Part shown: positions 41,925 through 51,158 of the stretch, piece after piece | Layout: the number at the start of each line of letters is the position of its first letter | How positions within the stretch are numbered: position 1 is the first letter of the stretch | Assembly: GCF_003946145.1 (NCBI RefSeq) | Contig: NZ_RHOC01000002.1 | Coordinates: 124,001-188,000 of the forward strand | DNA length: 64,000 bases | DNA from: Levilactobacillus huananensis | GTDB lineage: Bacteria > Bacillota > Bacilli > Lactobacillales > Lactobacillaceae | Reading direction: 5' to 3' | Made by a program: the position numbers and the translations under genes | Notes under the pieces: generated by a model | Database searches by the model: none | Seen by the model: the letters and a program-made list of their open reading frames with translations, nothing else | Told to the model about the DNA's origin: nothing

Positions 41925-44465
41925 GTGGCAGATGTCGACACTAATCAAATTATTAAAACCTTGAAAAAACGATTCACCGATCAACAGCAATTTGTTTTCT
42001 GGTACGATGACAACGGTGATTTTACGACGAGTATTGCTGAGATTCAGGAAGCCTTAACGGGGATTGCAGATGTTATCGTTATGGCCCCAGGTCATCAGCT
42101 GGAAACAAAGCAACAGTTATTGGCCTTACCATATCAGACGAAGGCATTGGTCTATTCGCCGGTCCCCGAACCAGCACTTGAGGAAGACCATTTACGAAAC
42201 ATCGTGCTGTATTCTGGCATTTTTACAGCTGATTCCAAAGAAATCTTACGTAAGGAGCTAGGATTACCAGAGAGCCTAAAGCCTTTCATTAAGCAATATG
42301 CTAGTTTCTTCGCTAATGCACGCCGGCGGGCCGTCTTTTCTCGGTATGACGTTGACAGTTATAAAGCTAAACCAGAGTTAGCGATCATGGCTGCTTTGAC
42401 ACCTTTGAATCAACCGATTGTGGACTTCTTTGATCTTCTACAGGAACTACTGGTTAAAGGCATTAAAGACAATCCTGTTTTAAAAGAGTTTGCGCGGTAT
42501 GGGGTCTTGCAATCGTTCTGGGAAGAGATTGCGGTTCGTTTCGGATATACTGAGGAAGCGCCAGAACTTGAGGGACTAGTTGCAGATCTCTATGTAACCA
42601 TGGCTTATCAGCAAATGGAAAAGTCAGTACCGGTTAGTTTGAAGAAGTATGACCTTAGTGAATACGCGGCGAATGTCCAGACCTTCGTTCAGCAGTTCGG
42701 CCATCGTAGCGAGACGAAAGAGTCTAGTGAAGATACTTTCGACAGCATTGCTGAATTAGTCTGGCAACTGGTAGATAGCGATCGTCTCTTTAGAAACACT
42801 AAGATCGATGATTTGGCCAAGTCTGACATATTTCCACGTTTCGACCAACTGATCTTGTTGTGGATTCAAGAGCGGTTACAGCTTGAGGATTTGGATAGCC
42901 GGTTGAATGATCAAACGATAGCGGAGCTCACCCGCCAGCGATTGAATACGCACTATGGCAGTCAACCACGTTTTTCTCGACTTTACCGCATGATGCGTAG
43001 GGCCTGGAACATTGTCCGGAAAGGTCATCAGCAGCCTGCTGAGGGGCAGCAGGCGATGATAGACCGGTATGTGGCACAAGACTATCGTATGGATACCGAT
43101 TATCGGAAGTTTACCTATGACTACCAACTTACCGGGCAACCGGAGGCCTTTTCCAAAACCAAGACGTTAATCGAGTCGATTTATATCAATAATTACCTAG
43201 ATAAGTCTATTTATGCGTGGAATGAAGCATTCGATGTGACTGAGGTTAAACCGCAACACTTACAACGTAATTTTTACCGTTTCTACATTGCACCAAAACG
43301 GAATCGAATTGTCGTAATTATTTCCGATGCTTTTCGATTTGAGGCAGCTAAAGAATTAGAGAAACGTTTGAGTCGAGAGGATCAGGTGACGTCGCTGTCG
43401 ATGGATTATTTGGTGACAGGGTTACCTTCTGTGACTTATATGGGGATGCCCTTTATGCTTCCTAATCGCAAATTAGACCTGCAGGCACGGCAGAAAGAAT
43501 TAATCGTTGATGGCCAGAAGACCGGTAATCAACAACAACGCCAGGCCATTTTACGGCATCATAATCCTAAGAGTGCCGCGTACAGTTTGAAGGAACTGAA
43601 GGGGGACATGTCCAAGGAGTTGCGGGAGAAGTTTGCCGGACAAGAGGTTGTGTATATTTACCACAACAAGGTCGATGCGGTTGGTGATAATCAGAAGACG
43701 GAAGATGATGTGTTCAAGGCAACCGACGAGGCCATAACTGAGATCCACCAGTTGATTACGCGGCTACGAACGTTGGGAATTGCGCATATCTACGTGACGG
43801 CTGACCATGGGTATATCTATCGACATGATCAATTGGAGGCCACCGATAAGATCGAAATTGAGACGGATGAAAATGATGTGAAGTCCCAACGTTACTTGGT
43901 GACGGCACGAGATTTTGACTTACCAGGGATCGGTCGACAAAAGCTAAGTGATATTTTGGCAGATAGATCTGATCAGCGGTATGTTTACTATCCAAAAACA
44001 GCGAATGTTTTCAAGGCAGTCGGGTCATTTAACTATGTTCACGGGGGCTCCTCACTGCAAGAAATGATAGTACCGCTGCTGGAAGTGAAGACGACTTCTA
44101 ACCGTTCAGCTGCACAAGACGTGACGTTAGAACTCTTCAGTATGAACCGGCAGATTACGGCATTGACGGTGCCCCTAGTTTTACGCCAGTCACAACCGAT
44201 TAGTGCGACAGTTATCCCGGTTGAATTTACTCTGTATTTTGTCAATGAGCAGGGCCAACAGATCTCCGGCCAACAGACGATCAACGCCAATAATCGTTCG
44301 GAGTCAGTAAAGGATCGCATGCAAAGTATTCAGTTGATTTTAGCCGATAAGCCTTATGACAAAACCCAGATGTATTCTTTGGTAATTGAAAATCAACGTA
44401 GTCACGAGAAAACGAAAATTCCATTTACAATGGATATCGCCGATCTTAATGACTTTAATTTTTAA
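41925..44465 (+). CDS. pglZ: BREX alkaline-phosphatase-like protein PglZ
   Basis: An 846-residue protein of the type 1 BREX PglZ type. The alkaline phosphatase superfamily core is visible in IVVIISDAFRFEAAKELE (metal and nucleophile region, about residue 465) and YVTADHGYIYRHD (about residue 625). The C-terminal region is beta-rich (LELFSMNRQITALTVPLVL). PglZ is essential for BREX and binds metal; it may be a nuclease or phosphodiesterase. The start is GTG 41925 with AAAGGGAG 8 bp upstream. It is separated from brxABC-pglX by 3.4 kb of oppositely transcribed cassette, so it probably needs its own promoter in 41837-41924, although no consensus promoter is obvious there. Confidence 0.93.
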   Translation: MADVDTNQIIKTLKKRFTDQQQFVFWYDDNGDFTTSIAEIQEALTGIADVIVMAPGHQLETKQQLLALPYQTKALVYSPVPEPALEEDHLRNIVLYSGIFTADSKEILRKELGLPESLKPFIKQYASFFANARRRAVFSRYDVDSYKAKPELAIMAALTPLNQPIVDFFDLLQELLVKGIKDNPVLKEFARYGVLQSFWEEIAVRFGYTEEAPELEGLVADLYVTMAYQQMEKSVPVSLKKYDLSEYAANVQTFVQQFGHRSETKESSEDTFDSIAELVWQLVDSDRLFRNTKIDDLAKSDIFPRFDQLILLWIQERLQLEDLDSRLNDQTIAELTRQRLNTHYGSQPRFSRLYRMMRRAWNIVRKGHQQPAEGQQAMIDRYVAQDYRMDTDYRKFTYDYQLTGQPEAFSKTKTLIESIYINNYLDKSIYAWNEAFDVTEVKPQHLQRNFYRFYIAPKRNRIVVIISDAFRFEAAKELEKRLSREDQVTSLSMDYLVTGLPSVTYMGMPFMLPNRKLDLQARQKELIVDGQKTGNQQQRQAILRHHNPKSAAYSLKELKGDMSKELREKFAGQEVVYIYHNKVDAVGDNQKTEDDVFKATDEAITEIHQLITRLRTLGIAHIYVTADHGYIYRHDQLEATDKIEIETDENDVKSQRYLVTARDFDLPGIGRQKLSDILADRSDQRYVYYPKTANVFKAVGSFNYVHGGSSLQEMIVPLLEVKTTSNRSAAQDVTLELFSMNRQITALTVPLVLRQSQPISATVIPVEFTLYFVNEQGQQISGQQTINANNRSESVKDRMQSIQLILADKPYDKTQMYSLVIENQRSHEKTKIPFTMDIADLNDFNF

Positions 44466-44490
44466 AATTAGAAAACAATTAAAATGTCCA

Positions 44491-44519
44491 TTGACCTCTA
44501 ATCTTTGCACGCCTATAAT
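44491..44519 (+). promoter_or_regulatory. promoter of the brnQ T-box leader
   Basis: -35 TTGACC (44491-44496), 17 bp spacer, -10 TATAAT (44514-44519), just after the pglZ stop codon. Confidence 0.75.
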
Positions 44520-44526
44520 CAATCTC

Positions 44527-44786
44527 AATACTTCAAAAACGTTGAGGAAAACAGTAACCGACGGGTCGTTGCCAAGTGAGTCACATCAAGTGGAAAGTGA
44601 TCAATAACTGCCGGTGAAAATCATTTCCGAGTTCGCGACTGAATCAGTAGGCACGCGTGGTGGCCACCATTATCTGGCTAGCGGATGTTCGTCCGTGATG
44701 AGCGTTGCGGGTAACCGCAACATAAAAGGTGGTACCGTTCTACTCGTAGAGCCCTTTTCCCGTAATGGGAGAGGGCTCTTTTTGAC
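44527..44786 (+). promoter_or_regulatory. T-box riboswitch, isoleucine type, upstream of brnQ
   Basis: The conserved antiterminator box AAAAGGTGGTACCG lies at about 44728, followed by a terminator hairpin AGAGCCCTTTTCCC / GGGAGAGGGCTCT with TTTTT. The specifier codon in stem I is read as ATC (44620-44622, within GAAAATCATTTCC), i.e. tRNA-Ile. The TGGT of the box pairs with an ACCA tRNA end. Uncharged tRNA-Ile would allow transcription of the transporter gene. Confidence 0.85.
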
Positions 44787-44825
44787 GCTATGACGATTAA
44801 ATTGACTAGCTATGGAGGCATCGAT

Positions 44826-46208
44826 ATGGAAAATGCAGACGTCACCCCCAAGAAGAGTTGGGGGCAATTACTCGTGGTGAGTTCCTTGATTTTTGGCATG
44901 TTTTTCGGGTCCGGCAACTTGATTTTTCCCGTGCATCTCGGGCAACTGGCTGGTCACAATTGGTTCCTGGCCGCGTTGGGATTCGCCATCTCGGGGTCAC
45001 TGTTTCCATTGCTGGCGATCTTAGCGGTCGTAGTAACCAAAAGTGATGGACTCTTCGATCTCGCCAAGCCCGTTGGTCGGCACTATGCGGCACTCTTTCT
45101 AGTCCTGGTTCACCTGACCATCGGGCCATTCTTTGGGACCCCCAGAACGGCAGCCACGGCTTATGAAATGGCCGTGCAGCCTTTTCTGCCAACGCGTTTC
45201 AATCCAGTGGGGATGCTGATTTTTACGGCCCTCTTCTTCGGGGCGGCCTACGTTTTGGCCACGCATCAGAACAATCTAGTCAAGGTTGTGGGGAAGTATC
45301 TCAACGCTGGTTTTCTCCTGATGTTAGCGGTCATCTTCGTCGTGGCATTTCTCAATCCTATGGGAAACCTTCAGCATGCTGCCACGGTAACCTACCAGAC
45401 GCATGCGACGGTTCATGGCTTTCTTGAGGGTTACAACACCGTTGACGCAGTGGCTTTATTGGCTCTGAGTGTCACCTTCGTTCATGCCGTTCGGGGCCTG
45501 GGTTATCACGACCGTGCACTTACTAAGCTGACTGCTCAGGCGGGGGCTTTAAGTATTGGTCTGGAAATTCTCATCTATTTTGGCCTGGTTCTATTGGGGG
45601 CCTTCAGCCTCAGTCGACTCAGTCTATCCGACAATGGTGGGGTGGCACTGTCTCAGATTGTGGGCCACTACTTCGGCAACTTTGGGACGCTCTTTCTCGG
45701 TGTTCTAGTAACGCTGGGTGTCTTCACCACGGCGCTGGGACTGGTCACCTCGTTTGCCCAAGACTTCCACAAACTCTTTCCCCGAGTCAGTTACTTGGCG
45801 TGGTTACGTGTCACGACACTGGTTTCCTTCCTGGTCGCCAACGCTGGTCTCAACACCATTATTGACTGGTCGTTGCCAGTGCTCATGCTGCTCTATCCAT
45901 TGTCATTAGCCCTCATTCTCGTTGCGCTAACGGTTTCGAATCGGCCTTACGCGGGGATTGTCTACAAGTTGACGATTGCGTTCACCATGGTTCCCGCCGT
46001 CTTAGATATGTTAAATCATTCGCCAGCCGTTGTAACACAGTTAGCGCCAATCCATACCGCGTTAATGGTCTACCATCAAGTTGTGCCATTTGCCAGCTTG
46101 GGGTTAGGCTGGATCTTGCCGACCTTCCTGGGGTTTGTCCTGGGAATCGCTTGGGGGCGCCTACGTTGGGCGTTGGTGCCTATAAGCGTGGTTGATCAGG
46201 ACCGTTAG
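44826..46208 (+). CDS. brnQ: branched-chain amino acid transporter BrnQ (LIVCS family)
   Basis: A 460-residue polytopic membrane protein with about 12 hydrophobic spans. The LIVCS signatures are the N-terminal FGMFFGSGNLIFPVHLGQLA, GPFFGTPRTAATAYEMAV, and SVTFVHAVRGLGY. It imports leucine, isoleucine and valine with sodium or protons. ATG 44826 has GGAGG 8 bp upstream and is preferred to ATG 44790, which lies within the terminator side of the T-box. Isoleucine-type T-box control fits the substrate. It is transcribed alone or with the downstream rarA. Confidence 0.93.
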   Translation: MENADVTPKKSWGQLLVVSSLIFGMFFGSGNLIFPVHLGQLAGHNWFLAALGFAISGSLFPLLAILAVVVTKSDGLFDLAKPVGRHYAALFLVLVHLTIGPFFGTPRTAATAYEMAVQPFLPTRFNPVGMLIFTALFFGAAYVLATHQNNLVKVVGKYLNAGFLLMLAVIFVVAFLNPMGNLQHAATVTYQTHATVHGFLEGYNTVDAVALLALSVTFVHAVRGLGYHDRALTKLTAQAGALSIGLEILIYFGLVLLGAFSLSRLSLSDNGGVALSQIVGHYFGNFGTLFLGVLVTLGVFTTALGLVTSFAQDFHKLFPRVSYLAWLRVTTLVSFLVANAGLNTIIDWSLPVLMLLYPLSLALILVALTVSNRPYAGIVYKLTIAFTMVPAVLDMLNHSPAVVTQLAPIHTALMVYHQVVPFASLGLGWILPTFLGFVLGIAWGRLRWALVPISVVDQDR

Positions 46209-46264
46209 CCCTTTTGTTCCAAAGCTAAACGGGTTATCATTAACCTAAAAGGGTGGTGAGTCTC

Positions 46265-47599
46265 GTGGAGCAGGAATCTCTATTTGCAAATCAACAACAG
46301 TCGCCGTTGGCTAGCCGAGTACGCCCGCGGTCATTGGCGGAATTTGTCGGTCAGACTCATCTGTTGGGCCCGGGCAAGATTCTCCGCGAGTTGATTGAAA
46401 ATGACCAAGTCTCGTCGATGATTTTCTGGGGTCCACCAGGTGTCGGAAAGACGACGCTAGCTGAGATTATTGCGCGTCAGACGCAGGCTAAATTTCTTCA
46501 ATTTAGTGCTGTCAACAGTGGAATTAGTCAGATTAAAAAAATTATGAAACAGGCTGCTAATGACCTTTCGGTGGGGGAAAAGACGATCGTTTTCGTTGAT
46601 GAAATTCATCGGTTTAACAAGGCCCAACAGGATGCTTTTCTCCCATATGTGGAGCGCGGAAGTATCGTCTTGATTGGGGCGACAACCGAGAATCCGTCAT
46701 TTGAAATCAATTCTGCCCTGTTGTCTCGATGTAAGGTCTTTGTGCTTAAGGCGCTTCAAAACGATGATATTGAACAACTCTTGAAGAATGCCTTGGCCAA
46801 TCCGGCCGGGTTTAAGGGCCAGGTTACGATCGGTCCCGATGAGATTCGCGCTATCGCAGAGTTTGCCAACGGAGACGCCCGTTCAGCGTTGAATACGCTG
46901 GAAATGGCGGTCCTAAACGGTGATAAACAAGGCCAAAAAGTGACCGTAACCATGGATGACTTGAAACAGCTTATTAATCAGAAGTTCGTGCTATATGACA
47001 AATCTGGTGAGGAACACTACAACATCATCTCCGCCTTGCATAAGTCGATGCGTAACAGTGATCCGGATGCGGCGATCTACTGGATGTCACGGATGCTAGA
47101 AGGCGGCGAGGATCCTTTATATATTGCCCGACGACTAGTTCGATTTGCCAGTGAAGATATCGGGCTGGCCGACACGAATGCCTTGAACGTGGCCGTGAAT
47201 GTCTTTCAAGCCTGTCAATTTCTTGGGATGCCGGAGTGCGATGTTCACCTGACTGAAGCCGTGACTTATCTGGCGTTAGCGCCCAAATCAAATGCCGTCT
47301 ATAAGGCAAGACTAGCAGCTAAGAAGGACGTTCAGGAGACACGAGACGAACCGGTACCACTACAGATCCGTAATGCACCAACCAAGCTTATGAAGGACTT
47401 GGATTACGGTAAGGATTATCAGTACGCCCATGACACCAAGGACAAGTTAACCACGATGCAGACGCTTCCCGATGATCTGGTGGGTCACACGTACTATGAT
47501 CCCACCGATCAGGGGCGCGAGGGGCTCTTCAAGAAACGCCTGAATTACGTGAAGAACTGGCGTAAAGAGCATGCCGCCGATCAGGCGGATCACTCATAG
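46265..47599 (+). CDS. rarA: replication-associated recombination protein A (RarA/MgsA)
   Basis: A 444-residue AAA+ ATPase of the clamp-loader group. The N-terminal PLASRVRPRSLAEFVGQTHL is the RarA/RuvB-type start. Walker A is WGPPGVGKTTLAE (about residues 55-67). Walker B is TIVFVDEIHRFNKAQQDAF. Then come ATTENPSFEINSALLSRC (sensor 1 and arginine finger) and the C-terminal tetramerisation domain with YLALAPKSNAVYKA. It acts at stalled replication forks. The start is GTG 46265, with AAGGGTGG about 9 bp upstream. It lies 56 bp after brnQ. Confidence 0.92.
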   Translation: MEQESLFANQQQSPLASRVRPRSLAEFVGQTHLLGPGKILRELIENDQVSSMIFWGPPGVGKTTLAEIIARQTQAKFLQFSAVNSGISQIKKIMKQAANDLSVGEKTIVFVDEIHRFNKAQQDAFLPYVERGSIVLIGATTENPSFEINSALLSRCKVFVLKALQNDDIEQLLKNALANPAGFKGQVTIGPDEIRAIAEFANGDARSALNTLEMAVLNGDKQGQKVTVTMDDLKQLINQKFVLYDKSGEEHYNIISALHKSMRNSDPDAAIYWMSRMLEGGEDPLYIARRLVRFASEDIGLADTNALNVAVNVFQACQFLGMPECDVHLTEAVTYLALAPKSNAVYKARLAAKKDVQETRDEPVPLQIRNAPTKLMKDLDYGKDYQYAHDTKDKLTTMQTLPDDLVGHTYYDPTDQGREGLFKKRLNYVKNWRKEHAADQADHS

Positions 47600-47650
47600 C
47601 CATTAGCAGAAATTAACGACTGGGTAGACCCAGAAATGAGGCGCTTTATT

Positions 47651-48070
47651 ATGACGCAACTTTATTTTCTTTGTACCGGAAATGCTTGTCGTAGCCAAAT
47701 GGCCGAGGGATTTGCCCGTGCACTAGCGCCTAAAGACTGGCAGATTGCTAGTGCCGGTGTCGAAGTGCATGGTCTAAATCCACTAGCCGTGAAGACCATG
47801 GCCGAAAAACAGATCGACATTAGCCAGCAGGCTTCCAAGTTAATTGACAGGGACTACTTGCTGAGTAGTGATGTCGTCGTGACACTCTGTGGGGATGCCC
47901 GCGATAAGTGTCCCATGACGCCGCCTTCTGTGGAACGTCGTCACTGGCCATTCATCGATCCAGCACAAGCCACCGGGAGTGAAGCTGAACGTCTAGTGGT
48001 CTTCCGTGAAGTCCGCGATGAGATTGAGCAACGGGTCACCGACCTTGTGGCCGAACTGCAAGCGAAATAA
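47651..48070 (+). CDS. arsC: arsenate reductase ArsC (thioredoxin-coupled, LMW-PTP fold)
   Basis: A 139-residue protein. The P-loop [16 protein letters not shown] (Cys8 nucleophile, Arg14) is followed by the redox cysteines in [15 protein letters not shown], and [11 protein letters not shown] carries the general acid Asp. Three catalytic cysteines identify the thioredoxin-coupled ArsC rather than a plain phosphatase. It reduces arsenate to arsenite in the cytosol. No arsB, acr3 or arsR is adjacent, so it acts as a single housekeeping copy. ATG 47651 is preferred to an upstream in-frame start. Confidence 0.88.
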   Translation: MTQLYFLCTGNACRSQMAEGFARALAPKDWQIASAGVEVHGLNPLAVKTMAEKQIDISQQASKLIDRDYLLSSDVVVTLCGDARDKCPMTPPSVERRHWPFIDPAQATGSEAERLVVFREVRDEIEQRVTDLVAELQAK

Positions 48071-48078
48071 ACTTTTTA

Positions 48079-48107
48079 GGAAGTCTCAATTATTGGGGCT
48101 TCTTTTT
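48079..48107 (+). terminator. terminator after arsC
   Basis: GAAGTCTCAA pairs with TTGGGGCTTC (three G-U) and is followed by TTTTT. Confidence 0.75.
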
Positions 48108-48126
48108 CTCGCGGCCAAAAAGGTTT

Positions 48127-48212
48127 TGCAAGCGTTTCAAAAAGATTGAATAAGTGGTTGAATTCTTTTCATTTATAGGGGATACTGATGTTGGTTGGTT
48201 CATTAAACCAAT
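48127..48212 (+). promoter_or_regulatory. xylR control region: cre-like site and XylR operator
   Basis: A cre-like sequence TGCAAGCGTTTCAA lies at 48127-48140 (one mismatch to the consensus on the reverse strand). The palindrome GTTGGTT-N9-AACCAAT at 48190-48212 is the first of four matching operators in the xyl cluster. This suggests that xylR is autoregulated and subject to CcpA control. The remaining leader to 48348 contains no gene. Confidence 0.65.
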
Positions 48213-48348
48213 GTGAGACCAATTGGAGGTCCACTGGATGCTGGCGACTCATGGTTAGTCGCGGCGACAGGTTGGTTTGGGAACGCGATTATCACTTTAA
48301 GTGAAGGGCAATCGTTTCAATATAAAATGACTATTTAGGAGTGATTGG

Positions 48349-49548
48349 ATGGTTCAACGCAGCATGAATCGGAATCAATTACATGATCAGAATTTAAGAC
48401 TAGTGTTACAACAAATTTTCAACAACCACCCCACCTCACGAATTGAGATCTCACATCAGTTGCATTTGAACAAGTCGACCGTCTCCTCACTCTATAACAC
48501 CTTAATGGCAGAAGGCTATTTGACGGAATTAGGTCTAGGAGAGGCATCGACGGCTGGGGGACGTAAGCCAACATTGATCGAAATCAATCGGAACTATGGT
48601 TATACGTTGACATTTGATCTAGGGTATCGTCATTTACACGCTTTGGTTACCGGGATTGATGGTCACGTTCGCCAGTACGATCGAATCAAAATGCAGGGAA
48701 AAACAATCCATGAAATGGTCGATCAAATTAATCAGTACATTGGGCAGGTGCAACACAGCGATACGACCAGTCATGGCCTGCTGGGGATTTGCTTCTCCAT
48801 TCACGGAATTGTAAATAATAATCAAGTGAAGACATCTCCATTTATTGAGATGGACGGGGTTGATTTGGAACAAGTCTTTGGGACAGCTTATCAGGTCCCC
48901 GTGATTCTGGAAAACGAAGCCAATCTTTCCGCTATTTATGAACGGGATTTCAACGGAGCCCGACACTTGAATAGTGCGGTTACCATCAGTATTCACAGTG
49001 GGATTGGAGCCGGAATTATTCTGCACCGCGATCTTTTTCGTGGCGAACACGGGGACGCGGGTGAAATTGGACGATCAGTGGCTAGCATTCAGATGGACGG
49101 TGCTGGAGACTCACATCCGGTGCACGCGGAAGATGTGAGTTCAGAGGATGCTGTTATCCGTCAGGTAGAAGAACGCAAAGGGCTCAAAGATCTTAATCGC
49201 CAAGCGATTGTCAAGCTTTACCGAGCTGGTGATCCGGAAACGACGGCAATCCTAAAGTCTTTTACGACAGCAATTGCAGGGCTCATTTACAATACAATGC
49301 GTACTTTGGACCCAGATGCTTTTTACCTGAACTCACCGTTAGTAGAGGAATTACCAGTCTTATTAGCGTCGATTAAAGCAACGTATCAACAACTGGCGTC
49401 AAATGATTTGAGTATAGCAATTACACCTAATGCCAGACTGGCCACAGTTTTGGGGGGCTGTTCGCTCATTACACACCGGGTATTAGAACTGGATGGGTAT
49501 GAACTGAACTTTGCGCAACCAACTGAAGAACAGACTGAAAGTCATTAG
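48349..49548 (+). CDS. xylR: xylose operon repressor XylR (ROK family)
   Basis: A 399-residue ROK regulator. The N-terminal winged HTH (about residues 10-75) contains SRIEISHQLHLNKSTVSSLY. The sugar-kinase-like ROK domain follows, with FDLGYRHLHALVTGIDG, a glycine-rich segment GIGAGIILHRDLFRGEHGDA and GEIGRS. The usual zinc-binding CxCGxxGC is not obvious, as in other XylR proteins. D-xylose is expected to release it from the GTTGGTT-N9-AACYAAC sites. TAGGAGTG precedes the ATG. It stands directly upstream of xylA with its own terminator. Confidence 0.9.
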   Translation: MVQRSMNRNQLHDQNLRLVLQQIFNNHPTSRIEISHQLHLNKSTVSSLYNTLMAEGYLTELGLGEASTAGGRKPTLIEINRNYGYTLTFDLGYRHLHALVTGIDGHVRQYDRIKMQGKTIHEMVDQINQYIGQVQHSDTTSHGLLGICFSIHGIVNNNQVKTSPFIEMDGVDLEQVFGTAYQVPVILENEANLSAIYERDFNGARHLNSAVTISIHSGIGAGIILHRDLFRGEHGDAGEIGRSVASIQMDGAGDSHPVHAEDVSSEDAVIRQVEERKGLKDLNRQAIVKLYRAGDPETTAILKSFTTAIAGLIYNTMRTLDPDAFYLNSPLVEELPVLLASIKATYQQLASNDLSIAITPNARLATVLGGCSLITHRVLELDGYELNFAQPTEEQTESH

Positions 49549-49566
49549 CTGAATTCACCTAACGAA

Positions 49567-49600
49567 AGATCTGAGAACTTGTTCTCAGGTCTTTTTGATC
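49567..49600 (+). terminator. terminator after xylR
   Basis: AGATCTGAGAAC pairs with GTTCTCAGGTCT and is followed by TTTTT. Confidence 0.85.
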
Positions 49601-49619
49601 TAAAAAGAAAGTCCGTTTT

Positions 49620-49690
49620 AGAAAACGCTTGCAAAAATAAAACAACTCTGTATAATGAACCTTGTGAGTTGGTTGTCGCAACGAACTAAC
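49620..49690 (+). promoter_or_regulatory. xylA promoter with cre site and XylR operator
   Basis: The cre site AGAAAACGCTTGCA (49620-49633) overlaps the -35 TTGCAA (49629-49634). The -10 TATAAT is at 49651-49656 (16 bp spacing). The operator GTTGGTT-N9-AACTAAC at 49668-49690 lies just downstream of the start site, a roadblock position. Both carbon catabolite repression and xylose induction are therefore visible. Confidence 0.9.
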
Positions 49691-49709
49691 CGGGAGGGTT
49701 TAATAAATT

Positions 49710-51065
49710 ATGGACACGAAAACAAATTACTGGAATGGGATCGACAAGATCCAATACGTCGGTCATCAAGATAAAAAGTCAAGCTTTGGATTTCAATACT
49801 ACAATCCTGAAGAAGTGATTGCTGGCAAGAAGATGAAGGACTGGTTACGGTTCTCTGTTGCCTACTGGCACACCTTTGACCAACGTTTAGTGGACCCATT
49901 TGGTGATGGGACCGCACAACGGCCATACGATAACTACACAGATCCAATGGACTTAGCTTTGGCTAAGGTGGATGCTGCTTTTGAATTTTATGACAAGTTG
50001 GGTGTTGATTACCTTTGTTTCCATGACCGGGACTTAGCCCCCGAAGGTGATACGTTACGTCAAACCAACGCCAATCTCGATAAAGTGGTTGACAAGATCG
50101 TTGACTATCAAAAAACAACCGGGATGAAGGTTCTCTGGAACACGTCTAATATGTTCTCCAACCCTCGTTTCGTTGATGGTGCCGCAACGTCACCATTCGC
50201 TGATGTCTTTGCTTACAGTGCCGCTCAACTCAAGCACAGTTTAGAAATCGGTAAGCGGGTTGGTGCCGAGAACTACGTCTTCTGGGGTGGTCGTGAAGGC
50301 TACGAATCACTTTGGAACACCAACATGAAGCAAGAACAAGAACACGCTGCTAAGTTGTTCCATTTGGCTAAGGATTACGCTAATGAAATCGGCTTCGATG
50401 CTCAGATGATGTTAGAACCAAAGCCTAAGGAACCAACCACCCACCAATACGACTTCGATGCCGCAACCACGATCGCCTTCATGAAGGAATACGACCTGGA
50501 TAAAGACTTCAAGTTGAACTTGGAAGGAAACCACGCCAACTTGGCTGGTCATACTTACCAACATGAAATTCGTGTTGCGCGTGAAGCTGGTTTACTCGGT
50601 TCCTTGGATGCCAACCAAGGGGACAAGTTAATCGGTTGGGATATCGATGAATTCCCTTCAAACTTGTACGAAACTACGGCCGCAATGTATGAAGTTATCG
50701 AAAATGGTGGCATCGGGCCTCATGGTGGGTTAAACTTTGATGCAAAGCCTCGTCGTTCATCCTTCGAAGCGAATGATCTCTTCAGAAGTCATATCGTAGG
50801 GATGGACAGCTTCGCTGCCGGCTTGCGGATCGCAGCGGCTATGAAGGAAGACGGCTTCCTGGATAACCTGAAGGCTGACCGTTACAGCTCATACAAGTCT
50901 GGTATTGGTGCCGATATCGAAAGCGGCAAGGCTGACTTGAAGAGTTTGGAAGACTATGCCTTGGACAAGACCCAAGCTGACTTGGTTGGTGCAACGCACT
51001 CCGATCACTTGGAACAAGTTAAGGACACGATTAACCACTACATCGTTGAAACGTTAAGCAAATAA
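49710..51065 (+). CDS. xylA: D-xylose isomerase
   Basis: A 451-residue TIM-barrel enzyme that converts D-xylose to D-xylulose. Family signatures are visible: [34 protein letters not shown] (catalytic His and Asp), [28 protein letters not shown] (metal ligand Glu and Lys), [19 protein letters not shown] and LDANQGD. The length is normal for group II xylose isomerases. GGGAGGG precedes the ATG by about 13 bp. It is the first gene of the xyl operon, followed by a terminator-like hairpin and xylB 93 bp later. Confidence 0.97.
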   Translation: MDTKTNYWNGIDKIQYVGHQDKKSSFGFQYYNPEEVIAGKKMKDWLRFSVAYWHTFDQRLVDPFGDGTAQRPYDNYTDPMDLALAKVDAAFEFYDKLGVDYLCFHDRDLAPEGDTLRQTNANLDKVVDKIVDYQKTTGMKVLWNTSNMFSNPRFVDGAATSPFADVFAYSAAQLKHSLEIGKRVGAENYVFWGGREGYESLWNTNMKQEQEHAAKLFHLAKDYANEIGFDAQMMLEPKPKEPTTHQYDFDAATTIAFMKEYDLDKDFKLNLEGNHANLAGHTYQHEIRVAREAGLLGSLDANQGDKLIGWDIDEFPSNLYETTAAMYEVIENGGIGPHGGLNFDAKPRRSSFEANDLFRSHIVGMDSFAAGLRIAAAMKEDGFLDNLKADRYSSYKSGIGADIESGKADLKSLEDYALDKTQADLVGATHSDHLEQVKDTINHYIVETLSK

Positions 51066-51071
51066 TGAGTA

Positions 51072-51110
51072 ATAAGGGACGAACGGACGAGAGTTCGTTC
51101 GTCCCTTTTG
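51072..51110 (+). terminator. hairpin between xylA and xylB
   Basis: AAGGGACGAACG pairs with CGTTCGTCCCTT, followed by TTG. No promoter is obvious between it and xylB, so it probably attenuates xylB relative to xylA or stabilises the xylA message. Confidence 0.75.
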
Positions 51111-51158
51111 TAAATCATGACTAGGCGGAAAATTCCGTCGATTGAGGAGGAATGACCG

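Noticed and set aside
44466-44530. brxL fragment after pglZ
   Set aside because: The sequence there is a promoter and T-box leader; no Lon-like reading frame exists in any frame.
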